Positions 16,737-25,656 are shown, numbered from the stretch's first letter. The stretch: 64,000 bases of DNA from Deltaproteobacteria bacterium HGW-Deltaproteobacteria-15 (GCA_002840535.1 PHBH01000041.1:41951-105950); one strand, 5' to 3'. Numbers and translations are program-made. Notes: a model not told the origin generated them from the letters alone.

Positions 16737-19208
16737 TTAACAGATGTGTACATCCATGTCATTGACCACCGTGGTCGAAACGCCAGTCCGATCGCTGTAG
16801 TGCCGCTTATCCAGATAGTATATGCCCCAGCCCTTCTGGATCTCGTGAATGGCGCCTGCTTGATCCAAGACTTTCGAGGGACCGGGAAATAAGTTGACGC
16901 TGTAGCGCTGGGCCCGGCGCAGCAGCGGCCCCAGCATCTTGGGATCATGCAAGCCGCATAACTCAGCAATAATGTCCTTTCCCTCCCCGAAAGGTACGAT
17001 CACCGCCCGGGTGGCCTCGTCGATGACCTGGAAATGCCTCCCGGCTTCCGCAAATGATTGGCGCAATGATGGGTGGAAATCCATGTTCCCAGGATTCTTC
17101 GGATTGCAGGAAAGCATGTTCACCAGGTTATCGGTGCGACCAACCTTATTGGCTTTCACCGTATAGTCCATTTCCTCGCGGCGATCGAAAAAATGGTAGA
17201 GGAAATATCGCTCTATCACCTTGGGATGGGTGAGCGACCCCCCCAGGGATTCGGGATCGGCATGGAACTCCTGTAAGAGCCGTCGAGCAGCCTCCTGTCC
17301 GGTCTTTATTTCCTTGAGCGGCCCCAATTCCTCGCGGTCCGGGTTCAAGATATGCACCAGACCGGGTCCGTTCCTGCGCTCCCTGTTGCGGTTGCAGCGC
17401 CCGGCCGTTTGCAGGATGGAGTCCAGGCTGGCCAGAAAACGTATGGCTGCGCCGAAACTGATGTCCACCCCGGCCTCGATCAGTTGGGTGCTTACGCAAA
17501 GGACAGGTTCATGGTTTTCCAGCTTGGAGCGCATTTCGTTCAGAACACACAACCTGTGGGCCGCGCACATGTCCGTGCTCAAATGGTGAACGCCGGGTAG
17601 ACCACGGCAAGACAACTCATTGTACAGCCTGCGCGCCCAATCCTTGGTGTTTACTACCGCCAGGCAACTGCCTGCCTTCTCGTATTGCTCGGCAGCCAGG
17701 TCCGCGACCTGTTCAAGCGTCCAACCCCCGACCCGGGTCCGGTCCAGGATTTCCACCCGTTCCAACTGATGGAAGAGGTTCTCGACATCCGGCATCAGTT
17801 CGCTGTTCGCCTCCAAGGTAAGGACGCCCCGCTCCGGCTGCTCCAGCTTGTCCAGCAAGGGCTGGGTGGCCGTGCAAAGAACCACGCTGGCCCCGCATTC
17901 CCGCACTAGGAAATTCACTGCGTTGCAGAACAGGCGGGCGCACTTCACAGGCAGGGTCTGGATCTCGTCGAAAACAATGACCGCCTGGGCCAGGCGGTGC
18001 ATGCGCCGTGCAGACCTTGTCCCGTGGCTGAACAGGGATTCCATGAACTGCACCATGGTGGTGTAGATCACCGGGGCATCCCAGCATTCGGCCGCCAGCC
18101 GGCTGCGCGGCGTCTCCTTTTCCGGCTCCAGGTTGCTGTGGTGCTCCAAGACGATGCTTCCGAATTCTTCCTCACTTTTCGGCTCCAGTATGCTTCTGGC
18201 TACATCGGCGTTCTGGTCGATGATCGAAGTGTAGGGGATGACGTTTATGATCCTTTTCATGCGGTGGCGCCGGGCATGGTGCAGCGCGAAACGGAGCCCG
18301 GACAGGGTCTTGCCGCCGCCCGTGGGCACGGTCAGTTTGTATATACACTTTGGCCCTTCAGCCCGATCCAAACAGCGTTGCGACACGCTGCGCCGGATCT
18401 CGTCGATGGGCCGATCACCCTGGATATCCAGCAGGTGGGTTTCAAGCCTCCGAATCGGCTTTTCCCAATCGGTTTCCCCGGAAGAACGCCACAAGGCGTT
18501 TAGGGGCTGCCCAGAGTCCGCGCTGTCGATGCGGTCGGCGTCCAGCAGGCAACTCAAGAGCATGCGGGTGTAGAATCCAAGGTGGAACCAGGCGATTGGA
18601 TTGGGGACATACCCGCTGCAGCTTCGCGTAATGCAGGAACTGCAAAGATTTGAAGGCGAAGTTTTCAGTAATTTACTGAAACGGCCCCGCATTTCCTTTA
18701 GGCATTCCAACAGGAGGTCATGCCTTGAAGGTCCGCATTCCTTGCCCCATGCCGCAACGGCTTCAGTGAGGTGCGTTTTGCCAGTGTCTTTCCCGATTCT
18801 TCGTTTGTAGGCGTTTTCCCCACCCGGTTCCAGACAATCGATCAGTCCGGAATGATGGGAGCATAGACAGAGGGCGAGCATCTGGGCAAAAAGAGGATCG
18901 GTTTTCTTTAGGGGGATACCCTTGAGCGCGGCCCAGATCTTCTGGGACCCGGCAGTGGAATGGTCTATCTTCCCCCTCTTGCCCGCGGCGTCTACGTAGT
19001 GCTCGTCCTCCTGGTCCCAAAAACCGGTTGCCGAACGGATATAATTCTGAAAGGCCTGGGAAGCCTTTCCTTGGTCATGCAGACTACCAAGCAAGAAGCC
19101 GGCATTGGGCAGCCCGATATCCCGGGCGAAGTCAGAAGCCAACTTGGCCACATTGTCTAAATGGGAGACTAACGATTGTCCTGGCCGAGCCCAAAACTCA
19201 TCCTGCAT
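16737..19208 (-). CDS. cas3: CRISPR-associated nuclease-helicase Cas3
   Basis: An 823-residue effector that unwinds and degrades target DNA after Cascade binding. The N-terminal HD nuclease domain has His16 (SHLDNVAKL), the His44-Asp45 pair (GSLHDQGKAS) and a later CSHHSG. The superfamily 2 helicase has Walker A VPTGGGKTLSG near residue 300, the DEIQ box (VIVFDEIQTLP) near 413, motif III (LCTATQPLL), motif V (STQLIEAGVDISF) and motif VI (QTAGRCNRNRER). All catalytic motifs look intact, so interference should be functional. First gene of the cas operon; the 5' region holds two TTTGAC/GTCAAA palindromes. Confidence 0.97.
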   Translation of the reverse strand: MQDEFWARPGQSLVSHLDNVAKLASDFARDIGLPNAGFLLGSLHDQGKASQAFQNYIRSATGFWDQEDEHYVDAAGKRGKIDHSTAGSQKIWAALKGIPLKKTDPLFAQMLALCLCSHHSGLIDCLEPGGENAYKRRIGKDTGKTHLTEAVAAWGKECGPSRHDLLLECLKEMRGRFSKLLKTSPSNLCSSCITRSCSGYVPNPIAWFHLGFYTRMLLSCLLDADRIDSADSGQPLNALWRSSGETDWEKPIRRLETHLLDIQGDRPIDEIRRSVSQRCLDRAEGPKCIYKLTVPTGGGKTLSGLRFALHHARRHRMKRIINVIPYTSIIDQNADVARSILEPKSEEEFGSIVLEHHSNLEPEKETPRSRLAAECWDAPVIYTTMVQFMESLFSHGTRSARRMHRLAQAVIVFDEIQTLPVKCARLFCNAVNFLVRECGASVVLCTATQPLLDKLEQPERGVLTLEANSELMPDVENLFHQLERVEILDRTRVGGWTLEQVADLAAEQYEKAGSCLAVVNTKDWARRLYNELSCRGLPGVHHLSTDMCAAHRLCVLNEMRSKLENHEPVLCVSTQLIEAGVDISFGAAIRFLASLDSILQTAGRCNRNRERRNGPGLVHILNPDREELGPLKEIKTGQEAARRLLQEFHADPESLGGSLTHPKVIERYFLYHFFDRREEMDYTVKANKVGRTDNLVNMLSCNPKNPGNMDFHPSLRQSFAEAGRHFQVIDEATRAVIVPFGEGKDIIAELCGLHDPKMLGPLLRRAQRYSVNLFPGPSKVLDQAGAIHEIQKGWGIYYLDKRHYSDRTGVSTTVVNDMDVHIC

Positions 19209-19370
19209 AGATTTTGTCTACCCCTTCCTCAGTAGCAGGGTTAAGTAACTCTAGTCTGCGCTATGCCCTATGCTCCCCATGCGGCGTCCTCTTCCCCAGC
19301 ACCTCCACGATGGCCCTCCGTCGGAGCAGGTTCGTCCGTTGGCGAAGTAGGAACCGATCATACAACCGGC

Positions 19371-19389
19371 TTTGACAGGGACGGTCAAA
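19371..19389. promoter_or_regulatory. Palindrome TTTGAC-N7-GTCAAA, copy 1
   Basis: The 19-bp dyad TTTGACAGGGACGGTCAAA has 6-bp arms and lies about 160 bases upstream of cas3. An almost identical dyad occurs 225 bases further upstream. Shared bases extend into the spacer (AG--ACG), so the two are related sequences rather than chance palindromes. This suits a dimeric repressor site, or two ends of a small repeat. No matching regulator gene is in the window. Confidence 0.45.
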
Positions 19390-19595
19390 CGCTGAGTTTT
19401 TTTTGACGTCCATCCCTATATTTTTTCTCACCTTGTTCTCACAGATGACTTCCCTCCCGCCAGACCTGATAGGTCATGACTTAGATACTTGATTGGACAC
19501 CGGAGCGTGGGAACGATAATCAAAGACATAAGCCCGGCGAGCAATCCGCCTGACGTCTTCCACACCTTGGAAATGGGTTGATCTCACAACCTGGT

Positions 19596-19614
19596 TTTGA
19601 CAGATACGGTCAAA
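19596..19614. promoter_or_regulatory. Palindrome TTTGAC-N7-GTCAAA, copy 2
   Basis: TTTGACAGATACGGTCAAA differs from copy 1 at only two central bases. It is about 390 bases upstream of cas3. The stretch between the two copies (19390-19595) has no recognisable gene. Spacing of 225 bases is long for a simple tandem operator and would fit a looping repressor or a duplicated element. Confidence 0.45.
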
Positions 19615-19830
19615 GGGATGAAATTATTTTGTGGTTAGTGAGTGGCTTGGTGTTATTTGGTTGAGCTGGGAATTGCCTTTAAGATGGTTCGCCAGTCTCG
19701 CTTTTGAGAAGATTGTCTTTGGGTTTATCGGCTCTCTGTTTTTTCGATTTTGTGTGAGAACACTTCTATACCCCTCTTTGGCTTTCTTTGCCAGGCGTTT
19801 TGAGATGAGTACTGGAGAAATCCCTCCCGG

Positions 19831-19892
19831 CCTCCCTTTGCGAAAGGGAGGAGCTCCCCCCTCCCCTTTGTCCCCTCCCGCCAAGGGAGGGG
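19831..19892. repeat. Two adjacent G/C-rich hairpins (REP-like)
   Basis: CCTCCCTTTGCGAAAGGGAGG (19831-19851; a 9-bp stem) is followed by CCCCTCCCGCCAAGGGAGGGG (19872-19892; an 8-bp stem with a 5-base loop). They lie in the 818-base interval between cas3 and the TRAP operon. Repeated GGGAGG palindromes of this sort are common extragenic repeats; they could also act as a transcription terminator region for the leftward dctM transcript, though the T-run is missing. Confidence 0.6.
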
Positions 19893-19920
19893 AGAAGCGG
19901 TCTTTGCGCTATGCATGCCC

Positions 19921-20015
19921 TCCTGTCAGAAGGATGAAACTGCAAGGAGGATGTCCGAGGATAGTACATGACCTGGGTCATTTGATGTCCCAGGTTGGAC
20001 GGGAGGAAGTGTGGA
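19921..20015 (+). repeat. ~95-bp direct repeat, left copy
   Basis: Matches 24001-24095 in the same orientation over about 95 bases with scattered differences. The shared core is GAGGATAGTAC, then GACCTGGGTCATTT and TGTCCCAGGT, which can fold as a hairpin (GACCTGGG/CCCAGGTT). The two copies bracket the TRAP operon and the decayed toxin-antitoxin pair. They may be ends of a former mobile element or copies of an extragenic repeat. Confidence 0.65.
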
Positions 20016-20026
20016 GTGCGTGCCCC

Positions 20027-21331
20027 TTAATAGGTGAGCAAAGAGGGCAGGAACGTGGCCATCCCCGGGAAAATGATCAACAAGGAGATCATCACCAGGA
20101 GGGCCGCGACAAAGGGCAATATCCCCTTGAAAATGGTCTGAAGCGGCACCTCAAGCGCAATCCCTTTGATGACGAACACGTTGACACCCACAGGTGGGGT
20201 GATGGTGCCGCACTCGATCAGCACCACCAGCAGCACGCCGAACCAGATCAGGTCGATTTGAAGATGCTCCAACACAGGCAGAAAAATAGGGACGAGAATC
20301 ATGAGCAGGGCCATGGAATCCATAAACATGCCGCCCAAAAAGAAGATGACAACGATAATCCCCACAATGACCGCGTTCGGTAACTGGATTCCCATCACCC
20401 AGTCCACCATGGCAAAGGGGATCTTGGTCACCGCCATGAAGTGCCCAAAGACGGTTCCCCCTGTGATCAGCAGAAAGATCATGCAGGACATGCGGATCCC
20501 CCCCTCGCATGCCGCAACGAACTTCCGCCAGTTAAGCTCTCGCCTGATGCATCCGATGGCCAGTGCGCCCGCTGCTCCGACTCCTCCGGCCTGAGTGGGG
20601 CTGAACATGCCGAAAAGCAACCCGCCCACCACGAACAGGAAGAGAACAAGGGTCTCCAGGATGCCGGCGAGGGCCATGAACTTCTCTTTCCATCCAGTCG
20701 ACGGTCCATAGGGGGCCAGGGTGGGATCGCGCCGGCACAGAATGAACACCGTGGCCATAAACAGTGCGGTCAGGACCAGACCCGGCAGTATTCCGGCCGC
20801 AAAAAGCTTCCCGATCGACTCTTCAACCAATATGCCGTAAATGATGAAAACCGTGCTGGGTGGGATGAGGACCCCCAGAGAACCGGCGGCTGCTACCGCT
20901 CCGGTAGCCAGCGCAGTATCGTAGCCGTATTTCTTCATCTCCGGTAAGGCGATACTGCCCATGGTCCCGGCCGCAGCGGGACTCGAGCCGCAAATGGAGC
21001 TGAACCCGGCACAGGCCGTTACCGTGGCCATAACCAACCCCCCGGTCAGGCCGCCCACCCAGACGTAGGCTGCCCTGTAAAGCCTTGCCCCCATGCCGGA
21101 GGCAAAGGCAAAAGACCCCATGAGGACAAAGGCAGTGACCACGCTCAGGGGATAGGACGAAAAGACCTCGAAAATGTCCATGGAGAGCGTGTAGTATGCC
21201 GCCCGGAAGTTGTCCAGATATGCAAGCCCAAGAAACCCCACGAGGCCCATGGCAAAGGCAATAGGCATTTTGAGCATGAATAACAGGAGCAGAACGCAGA
21301 TCCCTATGATGCCGATCGTTTCCGGATTCAT
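20027..21331 (-). CDS. dctM: TRAP transporter large permease DctM
   Basis: A 434-residue membrane protein, the main channel-forming subunit of a tripartite ATP-independent periplasmic transporter, which takes up organic acids with a sodium gradient. Family features are GLVMATVTACAGFSSICGSS, LATGAVAAAGSLGVLIPPS, TPPVGVNVFVIKGIA and a closing FPGMATFLPSL, with about 12 membrane helices. The ATG at 21331 overlaps the dctQ stop by four bases, so the two are coupled. The frame continues upstream inside dctQ, but that part is not DctM. Substrate is unknown. Confidence 0.95.
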   Translation of the reverse strand: MNPETIGIIGICVLLLLFMLKMPIAFAMGLVGFLGLAYLDNFRAAYYTLSMDIFEVFSSYPLSVVTAFVLMGSFAFASGMGARLYRAAYVWVGGLTGGLVMATVTACAGFSSICGSSPAAAGTMGSIALPEMKKYGYDTALATGAVAAAGSLGVLIPPSTVFIIYGILVEESIGKLFAAGILPGLVLTALFMATVFILCRRDPTLAPYGPSTGWKEKFMALAGILETLVLFLFVVGGLLFGMFSPTQAGGVGAAGALAIGCIRRELNWRKFVAACEGGIRMSCMIFLLITGGTVFGHFMAVTKIPFAMVDWVMGIQLPNAVIVGIIVVIFFLGGMFMDSMALLMILVPIFLPVLEHLQIDLIWFGVLLVVLIECGTITPPVGVNVFVIKGIALEVPLQTIFKGILPFVAALLVMISLLIIFPGMATFLPSLLTY

Positions 21332-21822
21332 CTTCTGACCGCCCTTGTTGCAGCTTGGAAGGAGTTGAGGAGGCACACCACCGTAATCGGAACAAACCCG
21401 ATGGCTATAGCGAAGAGAAAAGGGTAGAGAGGCACGAAAAGCGTCGAGCTCACCTCCCCGGCCATACGCAAGGCACGGCCAAGCATGAATATCCGCCATA
21501 CGATCACGGCGAAGAACAATGCCTGAAGAAAACAGATAAGGCTGTCGATCACCGCCTGTGATCTCTCTGAGAGACTGGAGACCAGAAGCTCCACGCTTAT
21601 ATGCCTGCCGGAAATCTGTGCTATGGCGATGGCAAAGGCGATGGCCACAACTTGCGAAAGCGTAACGATGTCGATCGCTCCGAGAAAAGGAGTTGCAAAG
21701 CACTTGGTCCCAATCACATCGATGCAGGTGACCGCCAGCATCAGGAGCATGGCAACGATGCCTATACGCTCAAACCATACACTGACCGCACGGTTTACCT
21801 TTTCAATCCGTCTGAGCATCAT
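21328..21822 (-). CDS. dctQ: TRAP transporter small permease DctQ
   Basis: A 164-residue protein with four membrane helices, the small subunit that couples to DctM. VTCIDVIGTKCF, VELLVSSLSERSQAVID and a C-terminal helix FAIAIGFVPITVVCLL are typical. It sits between dctP and dctM, overlapping dctM by four bases and following dctP by about 95 bases. Confidence 0.92.
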   Translation of the reverse strand: MMLRRIEKVNRAVSVWFERIGIVAMLLMLAVTCIDVIGTKCFATPFLGAIDIVTLSQVVAIAFAIAIAQISGRHISVELLVSSLSERSQAVIDSLICFLQALFFAVIVWRIFMLGRALRMAGEVSSTLFVPLYPFLFAIAIGFVPITVVCLLNSFQAATRAVRR

Positions 21823-21916
21823 GGGTGTGGTCCCTCTTTTCCATTGGATGATCGGCCTTCGTCGTCACGATCGGCAGTCTCAAGTCTTCAGCGCCTGGGT
21901 GAGCCATGCATTATGC

Positions 21917-23014
21917 TCACTTCAACATCTCCTTGGGACCGGTTGCAGACTTGATCCCGAGTTCCAGTTGCCTTTTGGTCCAAAAATCGATTCGCTCCTG
22001 AAGGAAGGAGATCCAGCTTCGAACATCCTTCTCAGCAAAGCCCTTGCCCGCCATTTGTTTCACGTAATCTTCCAATACCGGCTCCACGGCCTTCTTCCAT
22101 CTGGCGGCCTCTTCCTGGTTCAATTCAATAAACTCCACGCCCTTTGCGGCGCCGAATTCCTTTCCATTGATCTCGGCCTCGTTCCACATCCGGGCAAAAT
22201 GCTCCTTGTACTCCTCGCAGGTCTTATCGAAAATGGCCTGAATGTCGGACGGCAACTTCGCCCATTTGTCCTTATTCATCGCCACATAAAAGGGGAATAC
22301 GCTTCCGACCTGCCAGGCCAGGGTCGTGTATCCCACCACCTCGGCAAACCTCCAGTCCTTCAGGCCCATCACCCCGGTGTAGGCGCCATGGATAACGCCT
22401 TTGGACAAGGCGTCATAGGCCTCCGACATGGTGGTGGGGGCAGGGGTCCCGCCCAGTGCCTTGATGGTCATGCCGATTTCGCCGGGGGCCCTGATGATTA
22501 CTCCCTTCATGTCCTCCAGGCGACGCACGGGCTTCTTGGTCATCAGGACCGTAACGCCTGAGGAGTGCATCCACAGGATCCGCACCTTTTCCCACTCTTT
22601 TGGTTTGAATTTGTCATAGAAGTCATTCATTACATGGACCCCGACCCACGGGTTGGGGTAGCCCAGCGGGAGGCCGGCGACCTCAGTCACAGGCATCCGC
22701 CCCGGGGTGTAATAGACATGGGAAAAGCCGATATCGACGGCCCCTTCCATGACCGCCATGGCCATAGCGGGGGCCTTGGCCAAGGAACCGCCGGGATAGT
22801 AGGTGATTTTCACCCTTCCATCGGTGCGCTTCTCTATGTCGGCGATGAACTTCTCACAGAGCTTGCTCGGGGCGGAGGCAGGTGGAAAAAAGTTGGCGAA
22901 TTTCATCTGAATGGTCTCTTTTGCCAGGGCTTGCGAGGGGCCGATGGATTGGGGTGTGGACATCAAGAAGAAAGACATCATGCTGAAGAGGATGGCTGCT
23001 GTTATCTTTTTCAT
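21917..23014 (-). CDS. dctP: TRAP transporter substrate-binding protein DctP
   Basis: A 365-residue periplasmic binding protein with a signal peptide (ILFSMMSFFLMSTPQSIG...QALA). The DctP fold is shown by IQMKFANFFPPASAPSKLCE, TDGRVKITYYPGGSL, VDIGFSHVYYTPGRMPV and VIIRAPGEIGMTIKALGG. The region usually carrying the Arg that binds the substrate carboxylate is VIIRAPG. First gene of the dctPQM operon; the operon is independent of the second TRAP set at 48.5-51.4 kb and the two binding proteins are clearly different. Confidence 0.94.
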   Translation of the reverse strand: MKKITAAILFSMMSFFLMSTPQSIGPSQALAKETIQMKFANFFPPASAPSKLCEKFIADIEKRTDGRVKITYYPGGSLAKAPAMAMAVMEGAVDIGFSHVYYTPGRMPVTEVAGLPLGYPNPWVGVHVMNDFYDKFKPKEWEKVRILWMHSSGVTVLMTKKPVRRLEDMKGVIIRAPGEIGMTIKALGGTPAPTTMSEAYDALSKGVIHGAYTGVMGLKDWRFAEVVGYTTLAWQVGSVFPFYVAMNKDKWAKLPSDIQAIFDKTCEEYKEHFARMWNEAEINGKEFGAAKGVEFIELNQEEAARWKKAVEPVLEDYVKQMAGKGFAEKDVRSWISFLQERIDFWTKRQLELGIKSATGPKEMLK

Positions 23015-23424
23015 TGGTCGCTCCTGTGTTTTCGTGGTGATCGAAAGATGGACACCCTATCCGTTGTTGTCGTCGATCTCATTCACCTCCTCTCCATGAC
23101 GGTTATTGAATCTGACCAGGTTTTTTCAGTGTATAGGAGGAGGCTGAAAAGGGGTCGGAATGATCAATGAATCCTTGATTCCTCCACCGGAGCCTTTCTG
23201 AACGCAGTCAAGCGGGAATACTTTATACCTGATGATGTTTTCACGATCAACAAGTTTCCTCCTCTGCCAAGTCCTTCAGCGCCATGACCTTCACGTCGGC
23301 CCCGAACTGAAGAATCTGGCCTGATTCCCTTACTCGGCTTAAAATCTTCCCTTTCCAAGAAGTAACATACTTGAGATTTCTCAAGCAGCCTGTGACGCCA
23401 TTGCTGATAGGAGGCTCACAGACC
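23015..23424. other. Intergenic region upstream of dctP, no gene recognised
   Basis: About 410 bases between the dctP start and the dead antitoxin. A 70-codon leftward frame (23247-23459) exists but has no ribosome binding site or recognisable motif, so I do not call it. The region should hold the promoter for the leftward TRAP operon. Confidence 0.4.
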
Positions 23425-23700
23425 GTGAGTGACAACTCGTCAAATGGTCCTGTCCGCACAATACGCGAGCATGGCGCGCGGTATGTGGTTGGCTCCTAAG
23501 GTCAGCCGGTGGCTGTTCTTCTGACGCTGGAGGAATACGAACACTACCTCGATCTATTGGATGACGAGGCAGACGGCCAAGACGACGAACTGAGCAGGCG
23601 CCTGGATCAGGCGACTGCCCGGCCGGCCCGAAAGAAACGACAATCCTTCCGGGATTACCTCCGCCGGCGTGAATCCTCCCATGGCAAAGTACAGGATTGA
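23425..23700 (+). pseudogene. Type II antitoxin (Phd/YefM-like), interrupted
   Basis: The translation IREHGARYVVGS-stop-GQPVAVLLTLEEYEHYL fits a prevent-host-death-type antitoxin, whose hallmark is a GxPVAVLL strand followed by LEEYE. An in-frame TAA at 23497-23499 interrupts it immediately before GQPVAVLL. The remainder (LSRRLDQATARPARKKRQSF) is the usual disordered toxin-binding tail. The C-terminal half could restart at the GTG at 23509, but would lack the N-terminal DNA-binding part. The end overlaps the toxin gene by 20 bases, as in intact operons. Confidence 0.65.
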
Positions 23701-23944
23701 GATCCTCGACCGTAAGACCCAACGGGATATGGATCACATCCCCGATCCGGACTTCAGCCGCGTCGCCAATGCCATCCTTGGATTGGAAGAGGATCCTCGC
23801 CCGCCCGGGTGTCGGAAGTAGCGCGGACTCCAGGGCTGGCGAATACGCATCGGGAAGTGGCGTGTCATTTACCACATCAACGACCTTGAGCATGTTGTCA
23901 CCCTTGTAGGAATCAGATGCCGCCGCGAGGACACGTACCGCTGA
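23681..23944 (+). pseudogene. RelE-family toxin, interrupted by in-frame TAG
   Basis: Begins MAKYRIEILDRKTQRDMDHI and continues to GLEEDPRPPGCRK, then a TAG at 23819-23821, then in the same frame RGLQGWRIRIGKWRVIYHI and RREDTYR. Intact RelE-like toxins read GCKKLRGLxGWRIRxGxxRVIY here, so the TAG most simply replaces a Leu codon (TTG). Both halves are otherwise well preserved, which points to recent inactivation. The partner antitoxin also has a stop, so the pair is dead. RelE toxins cleave mRNA at the ribosome. Confidence 0.75.
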
Positions 23945-24000
23945 TCCCCCTCCAAACGAGAACCCCATACCATCTGGCTTTCCCCCCCACTACATGGACT

Positions 24001-24095
24001 CCTGCGAGAAGGGTTAATCTGAAAGGAGTTTGTCGAGGATAGTACGGGACCTGGGTCATTTAGTGTCCCAGGTCCTGTGAGGCGGGAAGTTTAGC
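24001..24095 (+). repeat. ~95-bp direct repeat, right copy
   Basis: Second copy of the repeat at 19921-20015, same orientation. GTCGAGGATAGTAC is followed by GGACCTGGGTCATTT and TGTCCCAGGTCC, giving a stronger hairpin than the left copy (GGACCTGGG/CCCAGGTCC). It lies just after the dead toxin-antitoxin pair. No further gene is seen in 23945-24237. Confidence 0.65.
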
Positions 24096-24237
24096 GCGCA
24101 GCCAACAGGTTTGAGCTGAGAGTTGGCGTGGGAGACAAGGGTTCCATGAAATTCCGGCTCAACGGCAAGGAAAATATGGAGGGGGAGTTAACGACCCCTG
24201 CAGGAACTCGACTAAATCCCCTTGGGCCGCCCGTCTG

Positions 24238-24834
24238 TCAACTGCCGCGAGCTGAAGGAAAATTGGTTTGGATTCTCTTGAGGTTTTTCCCCATCTCCCA
24301 TGCTCGTCCTATCTCCTGCCCAAGAGAGACATATTTTCTTTCCGCATCTATGAGCAGAAAAGGATTGACCTTCATCACGTCAGGGGCGCCATCGGTTAAA
24401 CAATCTTCATCGCAATAGGCAGTGATGATCTCTCCGATGAAGAGATCCTTTGCCGGCAGGTCGACGGTCCGGACAAGCCTGCATTCAAAACATATCGGGC
24501 ACTCACGGATCATAGGCGCTGTTCCGAGTTTCCCATAGAAGGTCTCGAACAGGTTGGATTTGTCAACACTCCTGCCGGAGACCATGCCGCAATAATCCGT
24601 CTGCTCAGCCAAACTCACGGACGGGATGTTTATGCTGAAAGTCCGGCACTCTTTGATGCCGCTGTTCGTGTAACGGTCTTTGTTCAATGCGACGGCGAGA
24701 AAGGGCGGCTCTCGATTCACCATGCTGAACAGGGATACAGTCAAATAGTTGGGCTTTCCATCGACTTTCGCACCCACGAGTGAGCAGGGCATCGGATAGA
24801 ATGCCTGGCTCTTATCGATCTCTATTTTAGCCAT
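24238..24834 (-). CDS. Flavin reductase-like (FMN-binding split-barrel) protein
   Basis: A 198-residue protein of the flavin reductase family, which binds FMN as a homodimer and often supplies reduced flavin or mediates electron transfer in anaerobes. The family pattern is AFYPMPCSLVGAKVDGKPNY, LTVSLFSMVNREPPFLAVAL, RTFSINIPSVSLAEQTDYCG and LFIGEIITAYCDEDCL. ATG 24834 is preferred because an AAGGGGAG lies about 7 bases upstream; the frame is open for 36 more codons with no family match. It stands alone, divergent from the sodium-pump genes. Confidence 0.87.
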   Translation of the reverse strand: MAKIEIDKSQAFYPMPCSLVGAKVDGKPNYLTVSLFSMVNREPPFLAVALNKDRYTNSGIKECRTFSINIPSVSLAEQTDYCGMVSGRSVDKSNLFETFYGKLGTAPMIRECPICFECRLVRTVDLPAKDLFIGEIITAYCDEDCLTDGAPDVMKVNPFLLIDAERKYVSLGQEIGRAWEMGKNLKRIQTNFPSARGS

Positions 24835-25348
24835 ACCTTTTCTCCCCTTCCTCATGATGTCATAGGGTATATCTTTGCCCATTTTGAAATCAGGATATAG
24901 CGGCGTGCCGGATGGTGTCAAGCGAAGAGGGTTCTTTGTCAACCATTCGGTTAGGGATCTTGTGCGAGACCACCTGATTGAACCTTGTAAGAAAATCTTC
25001 TACAAGAAAATCCGAAATGGCCTGATATACAGATTTTTGCCGTTCGAATAGCATTCCTTCCGCAGGGCTTGGACAATTTTCAATTCTCATAGCCGGGCCG
25101 GACTCCTGTGGAGGCCGATTGTCCTCTCAATTATATGGATAATCTTGCTTTGGTGATCTCCTCCGAAGAAAAGGGGATATCCCGATGGACAGACAGAACC
25201 TCATCGCCAAAGATCCTCTTCGAGCCATCGATATCCCTATCGCACGGGAGGCGAGCTCAAACGTTCCCCGTCGCGATATGGTGTTGTCAAGAAGAATCAC
25301 AAGTGATAGAAGTGATCAGATTTTTCATCATCATAAAGGATTTTGAAT
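24835..25348. other. Divergent intergenic region between flavin reductase and sodium-pump genes
   Basis: About 510 bases. A 66-codon leftward frame (24890-25090, with ISDFLVEDFLTRFNQVV) looks somewhat protein-like but has no ribosome binding site, so it may be a gene fragment and is left uncalled. No other feature is visible. Promoters for both flanking transcripts should lie here. Confidence 0.35.
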
Positions 25349-25579
25349 ATGCAGCCCAACCTCCCAGTGGTCTTTCTAACTTCCATTGCGGGAGTATTCG
25401 TCGTCCTCATTTTTCTTGCCGTGATTATGGAGATAATCATGCGTGTTTTCCCTGCAAAAGGGAAGGTTGCGGCTACGGATGATTGTGCGCTTTATTCGGC
25501 CATTATTTCGACCTATGCGCGGGAGTTTCCCGGCGCACGGATCGCCAGGATAGAGGAGATCAAGAACCTCCAGGTTTGA
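25349..25579 (+). CDS. oadG: OadG-type gamma subunit of a sodium-pumping decarboxylase
   Basis: A 76-residue protein with one membrane helix (VVFLTSIAGVFVVLIFLAVIM) followed by a short cytoplasmic tail. Small OadG-like subunits assemble and stabilise Na+-translocating decarboxylases. The C-terminal ALYSAIISTYAREFPGARI resembles subunits associated with biotin-dependent decarboxylases. ATG 25349 has AAGGA about 8 bases upstream; a TTG two codons earlier also opens the frame. First of a three-gene operon. Confidence 0.75.
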   Translation: MQPNLPVVFLTSIAGVFVVLIFLAVIMEIIMRVFPAKGKVAATDDCALYSAIISTYAREFPGARIARIEEIKNLQV

Positions 25580-25656
25580 TGAAGCCCCTGCAAGGGAAAC
25601 GCCATTGGAGCTGCCTCGAAGGGGGAAATCGATCTAATAAAAATCGGAGAAGGGAC

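Noticed and set aside
19631..20383. A 250-codon rightward frame upstream of and overlapping dctM
   Set aside because: Most of it is the complement of dctM and G/C-rich hairpins; the product is His/Gln/Asp-rich with no domain.
23247..23459. A 70-codon leftward frame between dctP and the dead antitoxin
   Set aside because: No ribosome binding site, overlaps the antitoxin remnant, and has no recognised motif.
23819..23821. TAG in the RelE-like toxin as a possible pyrrolysine or readthrough codon
   Set aside because: The partner antitoxin also carries a stop (TAA), no PYLIS-like context was seen, and RelE toxins do not use Pyl; a dead gene pair is simpler.
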